64,000 bases of DNA, taken from contig NZ_JBCFBO010000003.1 of assembly GCF_038562635.1 (NCBI RefSeq), positions 62,001 to 126,000 on the forward strand, written 5' to 3'. Under the pieces are notes generated by a model. That model did no database searches, was not told the origin of the DNA, and saw only the letters and a program-made list of their open reading frames with translations. Source of the stretch: Methanobacterium sp. GTDB lineage: Archaea; Methanobacteriota; Methanobacteria; Methanobacteriales; Methanobacteriaceae. Position 1 is the stretch's first letter. Every line of letters starts with the position of its first letter. This document shows positions 40,604 through 48,296 of this stretch, piece by piece. The position numbers and the translations under genes are program-made.

Positions 40604-40807
40604 CTATAAATAAAATTGATATAATCCACGATAAGATCTTTTTTTGTCTCGTATAGGTTTTTCAGGGGTTAAAGTGAAGTAAGACATTCCAGAGAGTGCT
40701 ATTGCCAAAATTACTGTAAATATGAAGAATAGTAGTCTATTTTGTGCCGGGGCAAAGATGTACTCCCCAAATAACATGACTGCTAAAGCTGCTGCGACGA
40801 TTATCAC
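40604..40807 (-). CDS. Small two-helix membrane protein
   Basis: 67 residues with two hydrophobic helices (IIVAAALAVMLFGEYIFAPA, LLFFIFTVILAIALSGMSYF) and a basic tail. It starts with GTG overlapping the stop of the upstream gene (GTGA), so the two are translationally coupled. No family recognised. Confidence 0.5.
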   Translation of the reverse strand: MIIVAAALAVMLFGEYIFAPAQNRLLFFIFTVILAIALSGMSYFTLTPEKPIRDKKRSYRGLYQFYL

Positions 40808-40998
40808 GTAAAGATATCTGTTGCAGTGTTTTTTTTATTCCCACATATGCCTGCAATAATGAATATCGTGCCCATAGCAAGAGTTACTGGACTTAAAAAA
40901 GAACTATTATTTAGAGATGATAAGCTCAATAAAAACCCAAATAGTCCGGATATAAAAAGTAAAAAACCTATAAGCTGTAAATTTTTATAAGTCTTCAT
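40804..40998 (-). CDS. Small two-helix membrane protein
   Basis: 64 residues: MKTYKNLQLIGFLLFISGLF, a Ser/Asn-rich loop, and a second helix (VTLAMGTIFIIAGICG). GATGGTTTAAA precedes the ATG. It overlaps the next small gene by 4 bp and is 41 bp downstream of the zinc-ribbon membrane protein gene. The two small frames could also be halves of one broken gene, but each has its own helices and start. Confidence 0.5.
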   Translation of the reverse strand: MKTYKNLQLIGFLLFISGLFGFLLSLSSLNNSSFLSPVTLAMGTIFIIAGICGNKKNTATDIFT

Positions 40999-41039
40999 TT
41001 TAAACCATCTTTTTTATTTTTTGCATATAATGCTTTTTA

Positions 41040-41447
41040 TCATGAATTAGCCCTTAATATTATTTTAAACAGATGATAACCTGTAAAAACTGCAGAACCT
41101 ACAAGACCCATGAGAAGAATAATAATTACATATCCACCAGCAGAAAGGCCCCCATTAAATTTCCAGTCAAAAAAGACCATACCACCAAACATCATTACAA
41201 ATGGATAAACGAGAAATACACCCATTAAAACAATTCCCGCCAAAATCATGACAATTATGAAAGAGTCCGCAGATGATTTTGATCTGCTTCTTCCCCCATG
41301 ACGAATAGGCGCGTACTTTTTTTTCTGTCCTCGAGAGTTGTAATACTCCAGTTCCCCACCACAGTGGCACGATTCAAATTGATCAGGTGATTCTCCTGGT
41401 TGAAGCTCGTAAAAGCCTCCACATGATTTACATTTTAAAAATCCCAT
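41040..41447 (-). CDS. Zinc-ribbon ([12 protein letters not shown]) membrane protein
   Basis: 135 residues. N-terminal zinc ribbon [20 protein letters not shown] followed by [11 protein letters not shown], a basic linker ([10 protein letters not shown]), then two or three hydrophobic helices. It belongs with the 14351 gene and the 37497 relic. AAGGTAA precedes the ATG. Function unknown; the ribbon may bind a partner on the cytoplasmic face. Confidence 0.65.
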   Translation of the reverse strand: MGFLKCKSCGGFYELQPGESPDQFESCHCGGELEYYNSRGQKKKYAPIRHGGRSRSKSSADSFIIVMILAGIVLMGVFLVYPFVMMFGGMVFFDWKFNGGLSAGGYVIIILLMGLVGSAVFTGYHLFKIILRANS

Positions 41448-41526
41448 AATTATTACCTTTAATCCACATTATAACTAAATTATTTTCATTATTAATAAAT
41501 ATTATTAATTAAAAATCACAATTTAA

Positions 41527-41640
41527 AAAAATCCGAGATTTTGAGAGTTTTTCGATTGAAAAGCAAAAATCAAAAGGTATTCCTCAAACATCCACCAATA
41601 CCAGTAGTTTTGAGTGCAAAAACTTCGTGTTTGATGATTC
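41527..41640. repeat. Decayed hairpin array
   Basis: Short hairpins AAAATC/CGA (about 41529) and TTTTC/GATT (about 41550), and an imperfect CAAAAAC/TTC (about 41618), recall arrays A-D but with broken arms and longer gaps. Read as a degraded array; the evidence is modest. Confidence 0.35.
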
Positions 41641-41795
41641 TGTTTTTCAACGCAAGCACGCGCAATTAAAATAAGTTCAGATAATTTTTTCCAAAACCAG
41701 AATAGTTTCAAATCCTTTAAAGCTTGTTTTAGAGATATTCTCTCGCTTTGCAGTGTTAAACTATAATTACCTGCCAAATAGTATTGTAACTTAAA

Positions 41796-41990
41796 TTATG
41801 TGTAAAACCCTGAAATTAAAATGAAAATATAAAAATACAGCCAAAATAACGCAGCCATGTTTTTGAACTTCAGATGGTCTGTAACAACTAAATTAAGCGG
41901 CCTAATACCGTCATAACCAATAAAATATCTAAAAGGATTAAAACAAATTATGCCATATAACATTTGTAACCATCTTGCTTTACTTAACAT
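41796..41990 (-). CDS. Hypothetical small protein, doubtful
   Basis: A 64-residue frame beginning MLSKARWLQMLYG and ending in a hydrophobic helix (LFWLYFYIFILISGFY). There is no clear Shine-Dalgarno and no family recognised. It may be a relic or chance frame in an otherwise empty stretch (41448-42082). Confidence 0.25.
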   Translation of the reverse strand: MLSKARWLQMLYGIICFNPFRYFIGYDGIRPLNLVVTDHLKFKNMAALFWLYFYIFILISGFYT

Positions 41991-42082
41991 TTGGAATAAT
42001 CCTGATTTGAGTTAATATGAAATAGCGCCCTTAAAAAGATTGATTTATATAAAAATTACCAAATATCATATAGGAGATTTAA

Positions 42083-43390
42083 ATGGATAAATTAAACTTG
42101 TTAACGATTTTATTAATAATAGTAATAGCTTTTCCAGCTTTTGTCTTTAGTTCCAATTTTGAAGCAGAGATACCAACCTATAATCCCCAAATCACTTTTT
42201 TTAATGATTCTTCCTTTTCATACGAATTTATACGGGTTTTAGGGCAGTCAGCATACAACACATCTTCGGCCTATGAATGCCTGGCTACCGCTTCCAAAAT
42301 TAAATCGGGAGATATGGAAAGCTGGTACTCAGCATGGCACCATACAGCCCTTGAAACTGAAATAAAAGCCAATAACCACATTTCAAAGGGTGAAAATGAC
42401 ACTGCAAGAAATCTGTACCTGTGCGCATCTAACTACTACCGTGTCTGCGAGTTTTACCTTCATGGGAATCCCGAAGATCCCAGAATACTGGAAAACTGGA
42501 ATAAAAGCCATGAATGTTTCCAAATAGCAACCCAACTATCCACTCCCCAAATTGAAGCCGTGGAAATACCCTACGAAAACACAACTCTACCCGGATACTT
42601 CTACAAGGTCAATGATTCAGGTAAACCTCGACCCACCCTACTCCTGCAGACCGGTTTTGACGGGACTCAGGAAGAACTCTACGTATATGCTGTAGCGGCC
42701 AATCAAAGAGGTTACAACGTTTTAACCTTTGAAGGTCCGGGTCAAGGAAGGGTAATCAGGGTTCAGGGTTTGCCTTTTAGATCAGACTGGGAAAAAGTAG
42801 TTGAGCCTGTGGTAACTTATGCTTTATCCAGAAAAGATGTGGATTCCGATCACCTGGCCATTTATGGTTTGAGTTTTGGCGGATATCTTGCTCCCCGTGC
42901 TGCAGCTTATGACCACCGCATTAAAGCCGTGATCGCAAACGGTGGGGTTTATGACCCCATTATGGGTATGCCGGAGGAGTTTAATATTAGCAGGGAAGAA
43001 TTTGTGGATTACCTTAAATCCAATCCCCAGGAATTTAATGATGAAATCATGAAGAGGATGAACAGCAGCACTTTAATGCGCTGGTCCTTTGAAAACGGAA
43101 TGTACACCTTTAAAGCCAGTTCTCCAAGTGAATTTCTGCCGAAATACTCCGAATGCAACATGATCGATTCTGCAGATAAGATCGTGTGCCCTACCCTTGT
43201 CTGCGACTCTGAAAATGATTTGACCATGTCTGGCCAGTCCCAGGCGCTCTACAAACATTTAAACTGCACTAAAACATTTATACTGTTTAAAACTTCAGAA
43301 GGGGCTGGAGACCACTGCCAGGCAGGAAATCTACCGCTTTCAAATAAAAGAGTTTTTGATTGGCTGGATGAAACCTTCAACAGGACATGA
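42083..43390 (+). CDS. Exported alpha/beta hydrolase
   Basis: 435 residues. Signal peptide or anchor (LLTILLIIVIAFPAFVFSS), an N-terminal helical cap (about 60-160), then an alpha/beta hydrolase domain: PTLLLQTGFDGTQEE (oxyanion), LTFEGPGQGRVIRVQGLPF, nucleophile elbow YGLSFGGYLAPRAA, acid in CDSENDLTMSG and His in GAGDHCQAG. It resembles the FrsA/DUF1100-like and 2,6-dihydroxypseudooxynicotine-hydrolase-type esterases; the substrate is unknown. AGGAGATTTAA precedes the ATG. Confidence 0.82.
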   Translation: MDKLNLLTILLIIVIAFPAFVFSSNFEAEIPTYNPQITFFNDSSFSYEFIRVLGQSAYNTSSAYECLATASKIKSGDMESWYSAWHHTALETEIKANNHISKGENDTARNLYLCASNYYRVCEFYLHGNPEDPRILENWNKSHECFQIATQLSTPQIEAVEIPYENTTLPGYFYKVNDSGKPRPTLLLQTGFDGTQEELYVYAVAANQRGYNVLTFEGPGQGRVIRVQGLPFRSDWEKVVEPVVTYALSRKDVDSDHLAIYGLSFGGYLAPRAAAYDHRIKAVIANGGVYDPIMGMPEEFNISREEFVDYLKSNPQEFNDEIMKRMNSSTLMRWSFENGMYTFKASSPSEFLPKYSECNMIDSADKIVCPTLVCDSENDLTMSGQSQALYKHLNCTKTFILFKTSEGAGDHCQAGNLPLSNKRVFDWLDETFNRT

Positions 43391-43497
43391 TATTAAATAG
43401 TTTTAGTGAAAAATGCATTTTTACGCCATTAAATTATTGGAGTCAATTAATAACTGAAAATACGGAATATTTAGATATTTAAATAGGAGTTTAAAAT

Positions 43498-43671
43498 ATG
43501 AAAAAGGTTAAACCAACAGCTATGAATATAGCATCAGTCGTAATCTTTGCTATTATCCTATTTGCCGTAGATCTCCTGTTCCTCAGGCATCTATTCTGGG
43601 AAAGGCTATTTTTTAATATCGGAATTTTTCTGGTGTATCTGGTCATATTTTTTAAATTCATAAACAAATGA
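43498..43671 (+). CDS. Small membrane protein, copy 2 of a duplicated gene
   Basis: 57 residues, the near-twin of the 37642 gene (two helices, charged central loop LRHLFWERL). Unlike copy 1 it has a good Shine-Dalgarno (TAGGAG) before the ATG, so this is likely the functional or ancestral copy. Function unknown. Confidence 0.65.
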   Translation: MKKVKPTAMNIASVVIFAIILFAVDLLFLRHLFWERLFFNIGIFLVYLVIFFKFINK

Positions 43672-43768
43672 GATGCCATAAATTCCATATTTTTTAAAAT
43701 AAAAAATTACCCCTAACTATTACTGCAGATATTTAATTTTTCAAGTCCAATAATTTCCATTATTTTCC

Positions 43769-43909
43769 TTAAATGATGGTACCTTCGTTTATGTGCCGCT
43801 TGCCGCAGTTTGGACAGTCCCAGTATTTGTCGTCACCCTCTTCCATTTCAATTACATCTGCAACTCCTTTATAATCACAGTTATCACATACCGCTAATTT
43901 TTTAACCAT
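43769..43909 (-). CDS. 46-residue zinc-ribbon protein, copy 2
   Basis: Four-Cys zinc ribbon with CDNCDYKG and WDCPNCGKRHINEGTII. It keeps the canonical Gly in the second knuckle, unlike copy 1. Convergent with the 43498 membrane-protein gene. Confidence 0.7.
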   Translation of the reverse strand: MVKKLAVCDNCDYKGVADVIEMEEGDDKYWDCPNCGKRHINEGTII

Positions 43910-44194
43910 TATTATTAGCCCCTTAAACGTGTTTTTTATGATTTAATTCAATTAATACTTTAGGACTTTATTTTATTTATATTATTTATAAATTCAAATA
44001 GTATTAAATGACTGCAATTCATGTTACAAGTTTATTTTGGGTGGATTTTTCCGAATCGATGCTTGTTTTCAAGATATTCTATTGATTCATGCAGCATAGT
44101 TATTAAAATTCTAAACCAGTGATTGCTAGCCATAGATTTATTTAATCTAAAAAAAATAAGGAGTTTAGTTTAATACATAAAAAAGTAAAGAATA

Positions 44195-45808
44195 TTATTT
44201 TCTTTTTGGCGCCACTAAACCGCTTAAAACCATTAAAACTGCAAGTAATAGATAATTTAAAGGCATACCTGTTTTCTGGAGTCCTATTGTTTCTGTTGTT
44301 TTGCCTGCGGCGTTTACTGTATTGTAAGTTCCATTACTTGATTCATTTCCATTACTATCATGATTCGGTGATCCTAAACCTAGACCAAGGGGTTCTCTCA
44401 ACCATTTACTAACTTGCACATTGTAAAGTTGACTGGAAGATGGGCCTGAGCTTGAACCCCACCAGTTGTATTCAGCAACTGCTGTACCCCTATTATAAAT
44501 TTCAGTACCAGCACTTGCCGTGTTACTAATGAAAGAACAATCCCTCAAAACAATATAGCTTCCCCTATTATTATTAAATACCGCACCACCATAAGTTGCA
44601 CTGTTACCCATGAAAGTACAGCCACTTACAATGTTAATACGTCCACTATCTCCCTTTTCCGAATCATGTGTATTGGCAATAGCGCCGCCGTCAGAATCAC
44701 GAGTCCCAGTTACAAAATTATCTGTGAAAGTACACCCATTCATATAATCAATAGTCCCCTGATTGCAGATAGCACCACCAGCACCAGTACCTATTGGATT
44801 TATTGCAGAGTTACCAGTGAAAGTACATCTAATGATATAGTCAATAGTACCTTTGTTCCAAATAGCACCGCCAATAAATGCAGTGTTATTAATGAAAGTA
44901 CAGCCACTCAAGCCAGTAATAGTATCCAAGTTGCAAATAGCACCGCCACCCATGATATCTCTATATTCACTTGAATTATGACCTATGAAAGTACAACCCG
45001 CAATATAACAGGTACCTAAATTGTAGATAGCAGGGTATCTATTTCTTTCAACACCTATGAAAGTACAATTTATAATGTAGCAACTACCTCTCGAATTGAA
45101 AATAGAAGAGGCAGGTATAATACTCTGTTTTATTGTTAAATTTATAACTGTAAAATTAATAGAAGCCGGAATATAAAATAAACACCCTTCTAAAATAGTA
45201 CTTTCCTGGTTTGCACCTACAATATGAACGTCTTTACTGATTGAGAAGCTGCTTAATGTGTAAGTCCCATTTGCAATATAAACGGTCCCTCTAGGATTAA
45301 CATTGTCCAGACCTTTCTGTATAGTTTTATACGGATTATCTAAAGTTCCAATACCAGTTGTATCACTTCCTATAGAAGATACGTAAACACTGTCCATTCC
45401 TAACTGGAAGTTAGCTGTCCCTATTGAGTTATTATTTACAGTAACTGTTTTACTGGCGGATTTATGTCCAGGATAGCTGGTTGTAACTGTGAAAACTTTA
45501 TCTGCACTCTGAAAGTTTAGAGTGTATGTACCGCCTGCATTTGTAGTTGTACTCGCCAATTTAACCCCATTTTTAAAAGCTGTGACCGTAACACCTTGAA
45601 AATTATCTCCATTTGAACATCTCTTGACATTACCAGAAATCACAACGCTTGTATTTACTGGAGCAGTACCTGTATTAACAGATAATTGTGTATCATTATC
45701 ATTTACCGCTGCTGCTGAGACAGCGCAGCATGTAGTAATAATAAAAAACAGTGTGATGGTTATTAATATTATTTGTCTTTGAATCCTTTTCACCTCCATT
45801 TTGCCCAT
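44195..45808 (-). CDS. Secreted beta-helix adhesin-like protein with an N-terminal Ig-like domain; non-AUG start possible
   Basis: 537 residues from the ATG at 45808. Signal peptide (QIILITITLFFIITTCCAVS and AAA), a CNA-B/carboxypeptidase-regulatory-like domain (VTVTAFKNGVKLASTTTNAG), PbH1 beta-helix units (CTFIGHNSSEYRDIMGGGAI type) and the sorting-like tail LQKTGMPLNYLLLAVLMVLS plus APKRK. A perfect Shine-Dalgarno GGAGGTGA (45790-45797) lies inside the frame at codons 4-7, with an ATT 5 nt after it; initiation at that ATT (45784) would still leave a complete signal peptide. The ATG at 45808 has no Shine-Dalgarno. Confidence 0.8.
   Translation of the reverse strand: MGKMEVKRIQRQIILITITLFFIITTCCAVSAAAVNDNDTQLSVNTGTAPVNTSVVISGNVKRCSNGDNFQGVTVTAFKNGVKLASTTTNAGGTYTLNFQSADKVFTVTTSYPGHKSASKTVTVNNNSIGTANFQLGMDSVYVSSIGSDTTGIGTLDNPYKTIQKGLDNVNPRGTVYIANGTYTLSSFSISKDVHIVGANQESTILEGCLFYIPASINFTVINLTIKQSIIPASSIFNSRGSCYIINCTFIGVERNRYPAIYNLGTCYIAGCTFIGHNSSEYRDIMGGGAICNLDTITGLSGCTFINNTAFIGGAIWNKGTIDYIIRCTFTGNSAINPIGTGAGGAICNQGTIDYMNGCTFTDNFVTGTRDSDGGAIANTHDSEKGDSGRINIVSGCTFMGNSATYGGAVFNNNRGSYIVLRDCSFISNTASAGTEIYNRGTAVAEYNWWGSSSGPSSSQLYNVQVSKWLREPLGLGLGSPNHDSNGNESSNGTYNTVNAAGKTTETIGLQKTGMPLNYLLLAVLMVLSGLVAPKRK
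45790..45797 (-). promoter_or_regulatory. Perfect Shine-Dalgarno inside the annotated start of an adhesin gene
   Basis: GGAGGTGA on the minus strand, complementary to the archaeal 16S rRNA 3' end. Five nucleotides downstream is ATT in frame. No ATG, GTG or TTG lies at normal spacing in this frame. Confidence 0.6.
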
Positions 45809-46031
45809 AACAAAATGATTAGTATTTTAGGCAAATAATATAAATACTTTTCTTATAATTAGGTACTATTGACTGTTTATTTACATATAATGAATAAAGA
45901 AAATTTATTAAACGAAGTTATAATTCATGAGCCATAAAATCAGGGAAATAATAGTTAAATACCTTTTATGCCCATAAAGATGGCGATAGATACTAATATT
46001 TAAGTGCAAAGTTACTGCAAAGATTTAAAAT

Positions 46032-46610
46032 TTAAATTAACTCAATAAAATCAGACCCCAAAGAAGTAACATAAAGTTCATTCTTATTCTTTTCCTCAAC
46101 TAACCCCATTGATCTGAGATCCTGGATATGTTGATAAAGCGGTCCTTCTGATTGTTTTTTGGTGTGCTTTTTAAATTCTTCAACAACCAACCTTTTTTCA
46201 ATTCCAGGATTTTCTTTGATCCAGTTCATTATATTCTTTTTCTTGGCCCCAAAGAATCTACCTTTAATTATTGGCAACTGAGTCATTTGTGGATAAATTT
46301 TAACAGGGTTAATTGTTCTAAATTCACATATAATCCACAGCAGGTATAGGCCAAATATATCTGGTTTTATAATTGTGCAATATTCCCTGTTTTCCTTAAA
46401 AATAGGTGTTATTATTTTAATGAAGCCTTCCAAACTTTCATCTATTTCAATATGTTCTACTGGAATTTGACCAAGCTCAGATATTTCAACATGTTTGCTT
46501 GATAAAACAATTACTTTATCAGCTCTTGTATCTCTATGAGTTACGGCATTACTGATTTCATCAGCTTCTGTAAGGTTCGTTATCAGGATATTACACGCCA
46601 TTTCAATCAT
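46032..46610 (-). CDS. CARF-like Rossmann domain plus winged-helix transcription regulator
   Basis: 192 residues. The N-terminal part (CNILITNLTEADEISNAVT, RADKVIVLSSKHVEISEL, TIIKPDIFGLYLLW) has the alternating strands of a Rossmann-like ligand domain of CARF type; the C-terminal 70 residues (NIMNWIKENPGIEKRLVVEE, EGPLYQHIQDLRSMGLVEE) are a winged helix. The layout resembles Csa3-like sensors, but no CRISPR or cas genes are visible, and the CARF assignment is by pattern only. AAAAAGTAA half-sites flank it and the divergent gene, suggesting autoregulation. GGGGATT precedes the ATG. Confidence 0.6.
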   Translation of the reverse strand: MIEMACNILITNLTEADEISNAVTHRDTRADKVIVLSSKHVEISELGQIPVEHIEIDESLEGFIKIITPIFKENREYCTIIKPDIFGLYLLWIICEFRTINPVKIYPQMTQLPIIKGRFFGAKKKNIMNWIKENPGIEKRLVVEEFKKHTKKQSEGPLYQHIQDLRSMGLVEEKNKNELYVTSLGSDFIELI

Positions 46611-46706
46611 GTTACTTTTTAAATCCCCTGATATATAAAGAGGCTGTCGTTTTTTTAAAAGTAATTACTTTTTGAAAAAAGATATATTTAAATACAAAAA
46701 GTAATA
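46611..46706. promoter_or_regulatory. Divergent control region with a 16-bp palindrome and extra half-sites
   Basis: A perfect palindrome AAAAGTAATTACTTTT lies at 46657-46672 between two TATA boxes (minus 46630-46640, plus 46681-46694). Extra half-sites are TTACTTTTT at 46612-46620, next to the regulator's start codon, and AAAAAGTAATA at 46696-46706, just after the plus TATA box. This layout suits a dimeric winged-helix regulator covering both promoters. Confidence 0.6.
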
Positions 46707-46737
46707 AGAATATGATCAAAATACATCGGCGGTTTAA

Positions 46738-47091
46738 ATGAAACCAGAAAAAACCAATTTGGTACGAATTGAGTATAATAAAGAAAAAAACAAGTATTTT
46801 GCGACCTTCAAGATTTGGGGCCTTGATGAAAACGAAATTGGGAAAATTATAAGTTATGTTGAAAGATTAGAGACACCAGAAAACCGTAAGATCTATATCA
46901 AAGATTGTAATGTCTATGTCACAGACCTTTTTGAGGCGGAAGCCTTTGAATCAACGTATCCAAATATAATCAATGCAGCTAGGGAAGGTCTGATTCCCGA
47001 GAGAGTGGAGCCTTCTGTTTTGAATGTAGAGGTTGATTTGTGCATGATGGAGGATGAAGTAGATTTTTCAGTGAGGAGGGTACTAATTTGA
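46738..47091 (+). CDS. Unknown 117-residue acidic protein, divergent from the CARF-like regulator
   Basis: Soluble, no recognised family. Segments: LVRIEYNKEKNKYFATFKIW, a helix (EIGKIISYVERLETPE), VYVTDLFEAEAFESTYPNII and VLNVEVDLCMMEDEVDFSVR. A decayed homologue of its C-terminal half lies about 0.7 kb downstream (47724-47910). GGCGGTTTAA precedes the ATG. The shared operator with the regulator suggests it is the regulator's target. Confidence 0.6.
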   Translation: MKPEKTNLVRIEYNKEKNKYFATFKIWGLDENEIGKIISYVERLETPENRKIYIKDCNVYVTDLFEAEAFESTYPNIINAAREGLIPERVEPSVLNVEVDLCMMEDEVDFSVRRVLI

Positions 47092-47168
47092 TTGGAAGTG
47101 TGGGTTGAAGGTGTTATGGAAAATATGATATACTCTGCAAAAGAGAAAGAATGGATTTTAATCACAGA

Positions 47169-47492
47169 TCAATGTAATGACGTTAAATCAGTGCCGTTAA
47201 TGTTTAAAGGAGGATTTGGATAAAAGCCAAACAGATAATAAAGCACGACGAATACTGCAAAACAAGCAAATGAAAATAATGCAATTATGATATAATGACG
47301 GGAAATACGAAAATCATACCCTGAACTGCTTTTAGACCGTAGTTTTAATCCTTCATGAAGACAAATTGATCCACTTACCAATGTACCAACAGCTCCAAAA
47401 AACCAAATCACTATTTTTCTTTCAGGTACAACAAAAAAACTTGCCAGTAAGAGGATAAAGAATAAAATAGCCATAAAATAAAGATATATCAA
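47169..47492 (-). CDS. Small membrane protein of unknown function
   Basis: 107 residues with three hydrophobic helices (MAILFFILLLASFFVV, IVIWFFGAVGTLVSGSIC, IIIALFSFACFAVFVVLYYL) and a short exported tail. The first start is a TTG at 47492 preceded by AAGGAAGATG; an ATG at 47474 is the alternative. Convergent with the 46738 gene. Confidence 0.55.
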   Translation of the reverse strand: MIYLYFMAILFFILLLASFFVVPERKIVIWFFGAVGTLVSGSICLHEGLKLRSKSSSGYDFRISRHYIIIALFSFACFAVFVVLYYLFGFYPNPPLNINGTDLTSLH

Positions 47493-47621
47493 TACATCTT
47501 CCTTTTCGTTCCTAGTGTAACTAATTTAAATCCCTCTGCAATATGATAGATTACTATGTAACTTAAATAGTAATATTTTTTACTATTATAATAAATAATG
47601 GGAAATTGATAACTTAATAAT

Positions 47622-47740
47622 CTAGTTTTCATCTTCTTTAACCAAAAAAGTAACTACTGCACCTTCATCCAATACATCAATATTCCAGATGAGTTTATCA
47701 CCCTATTTTTTCACAATTTCACTGTTTATATCACTGATTT
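47622..47740 (-). pseudogene. Relic of an AbrB/SpoVT-type DNA-binding protein
   Basis: Minus-strand translation: LKEISDINSEIVKK, an in-frame TAG, then GDKLIWNIDVLDEGAVVTFL and VKEDEN with a stop. GDKLIWNID followed by a Val-rich strand is the usual end of archaeal AbrB/MazE-like swapped-hairpin antitoxins. No start remains, and the left part overlaps the plus-strand relic that follows. Confidence 0.4.
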
Positions 47741-47910
47741 CTTTGAGTCTGAGTCCTTTGAGTCAAGATATCCGCATATGGTCAAGTTTGCGAGGAAGGG
47801 AGTGGTTCCTGAGAGGGTGGAGCTTTTTGTTTTGGATGTGGAGGTTGAGTTGTGTTTGATGGAGTGAGGTGTTGAGTTTTCTGTGAGTAAAGTGCCTAAT
47901 CTGATTAGGA
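47724..47910 (+). pseudogene. Decayed homologue of the 46738 gene
   Basis: VYITDFFESESFESRYPHMV, then GVVPERVELFVLDVEVELCL and, after an in-frame TGA, GVEFSVSKV. This matches the C-terminal half of the 46738 product position by position (VYVTDLFEAEAFESTYPNII, GLIPERVEPSVLNVEVDLCM, EVDFSVRRV). The N-terminal half is missing. A tandem duplicate that has been lost. Confidence 0.65.
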
Positions 47911-48284
47911 GGTACGGAGTGGAGGGAGTTAGAGATATAAATGCATATTATACTGATTCGAAAGATGACAATTCAGATTAGTAACTTCGTTATAGTCGAG
48001 TTTTACGCAGTGATTGAAATATAAAATTACCTTGCAAAAATAATGATGTTTATTTTAGGATATCTACTTAATTTAATTGTAATAATTACTTTAAAACTAT
48101 TCATAAGACCTTTTACTAGTTAAGTTTTAATAATAGCTAAAACTAACACTTTTTTGAAGAATATACTTACTAACTAATTAATCTAAATGTCAATGGAGTT
48201 ATTTTCACCCCAATTATTTTTTTAAGGTGCGCCATACAACATGATTTCAATTAATACTCAATAATTTAATGTATTCGGCACAAA

Positions 48285-48292
48285 GGAGGTGA
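48285..48292 (+). promoter_or_regulatory. Perfect Shine-Dalgarno before a non-standard start codon
   Basis: GGAGGTGA followed by AAAC and then ATA in the reading frame of the adhesin. The overlapping GTG belongs to another frame that soon stops. Confidence 0.6.
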
Positions 48293-48296
48293 AAAC

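Larger units (their letters stand above)
43498..43990. repeat. Duplicated 0.5-kb block, copy 2
   Basis: Pairs with 37642-38140. No hairpin array follows it: beyond 43990 the sequence is ordinary AT-rich DNA. Confidence 0.85.

Noticed and set aside
41523..41777. 84-residue minus-strand frame
   Set aside because: No ribosome site, odd composition, overlaps the decayed hairpin region; not credible as a gene.
44032..44133. 33-codon minus-strand frame beginning MASNHWFRILI
   Set aside because: It looks somewhat coding but has no ribosome site and no homologue I recognise; kept out for lack of support.
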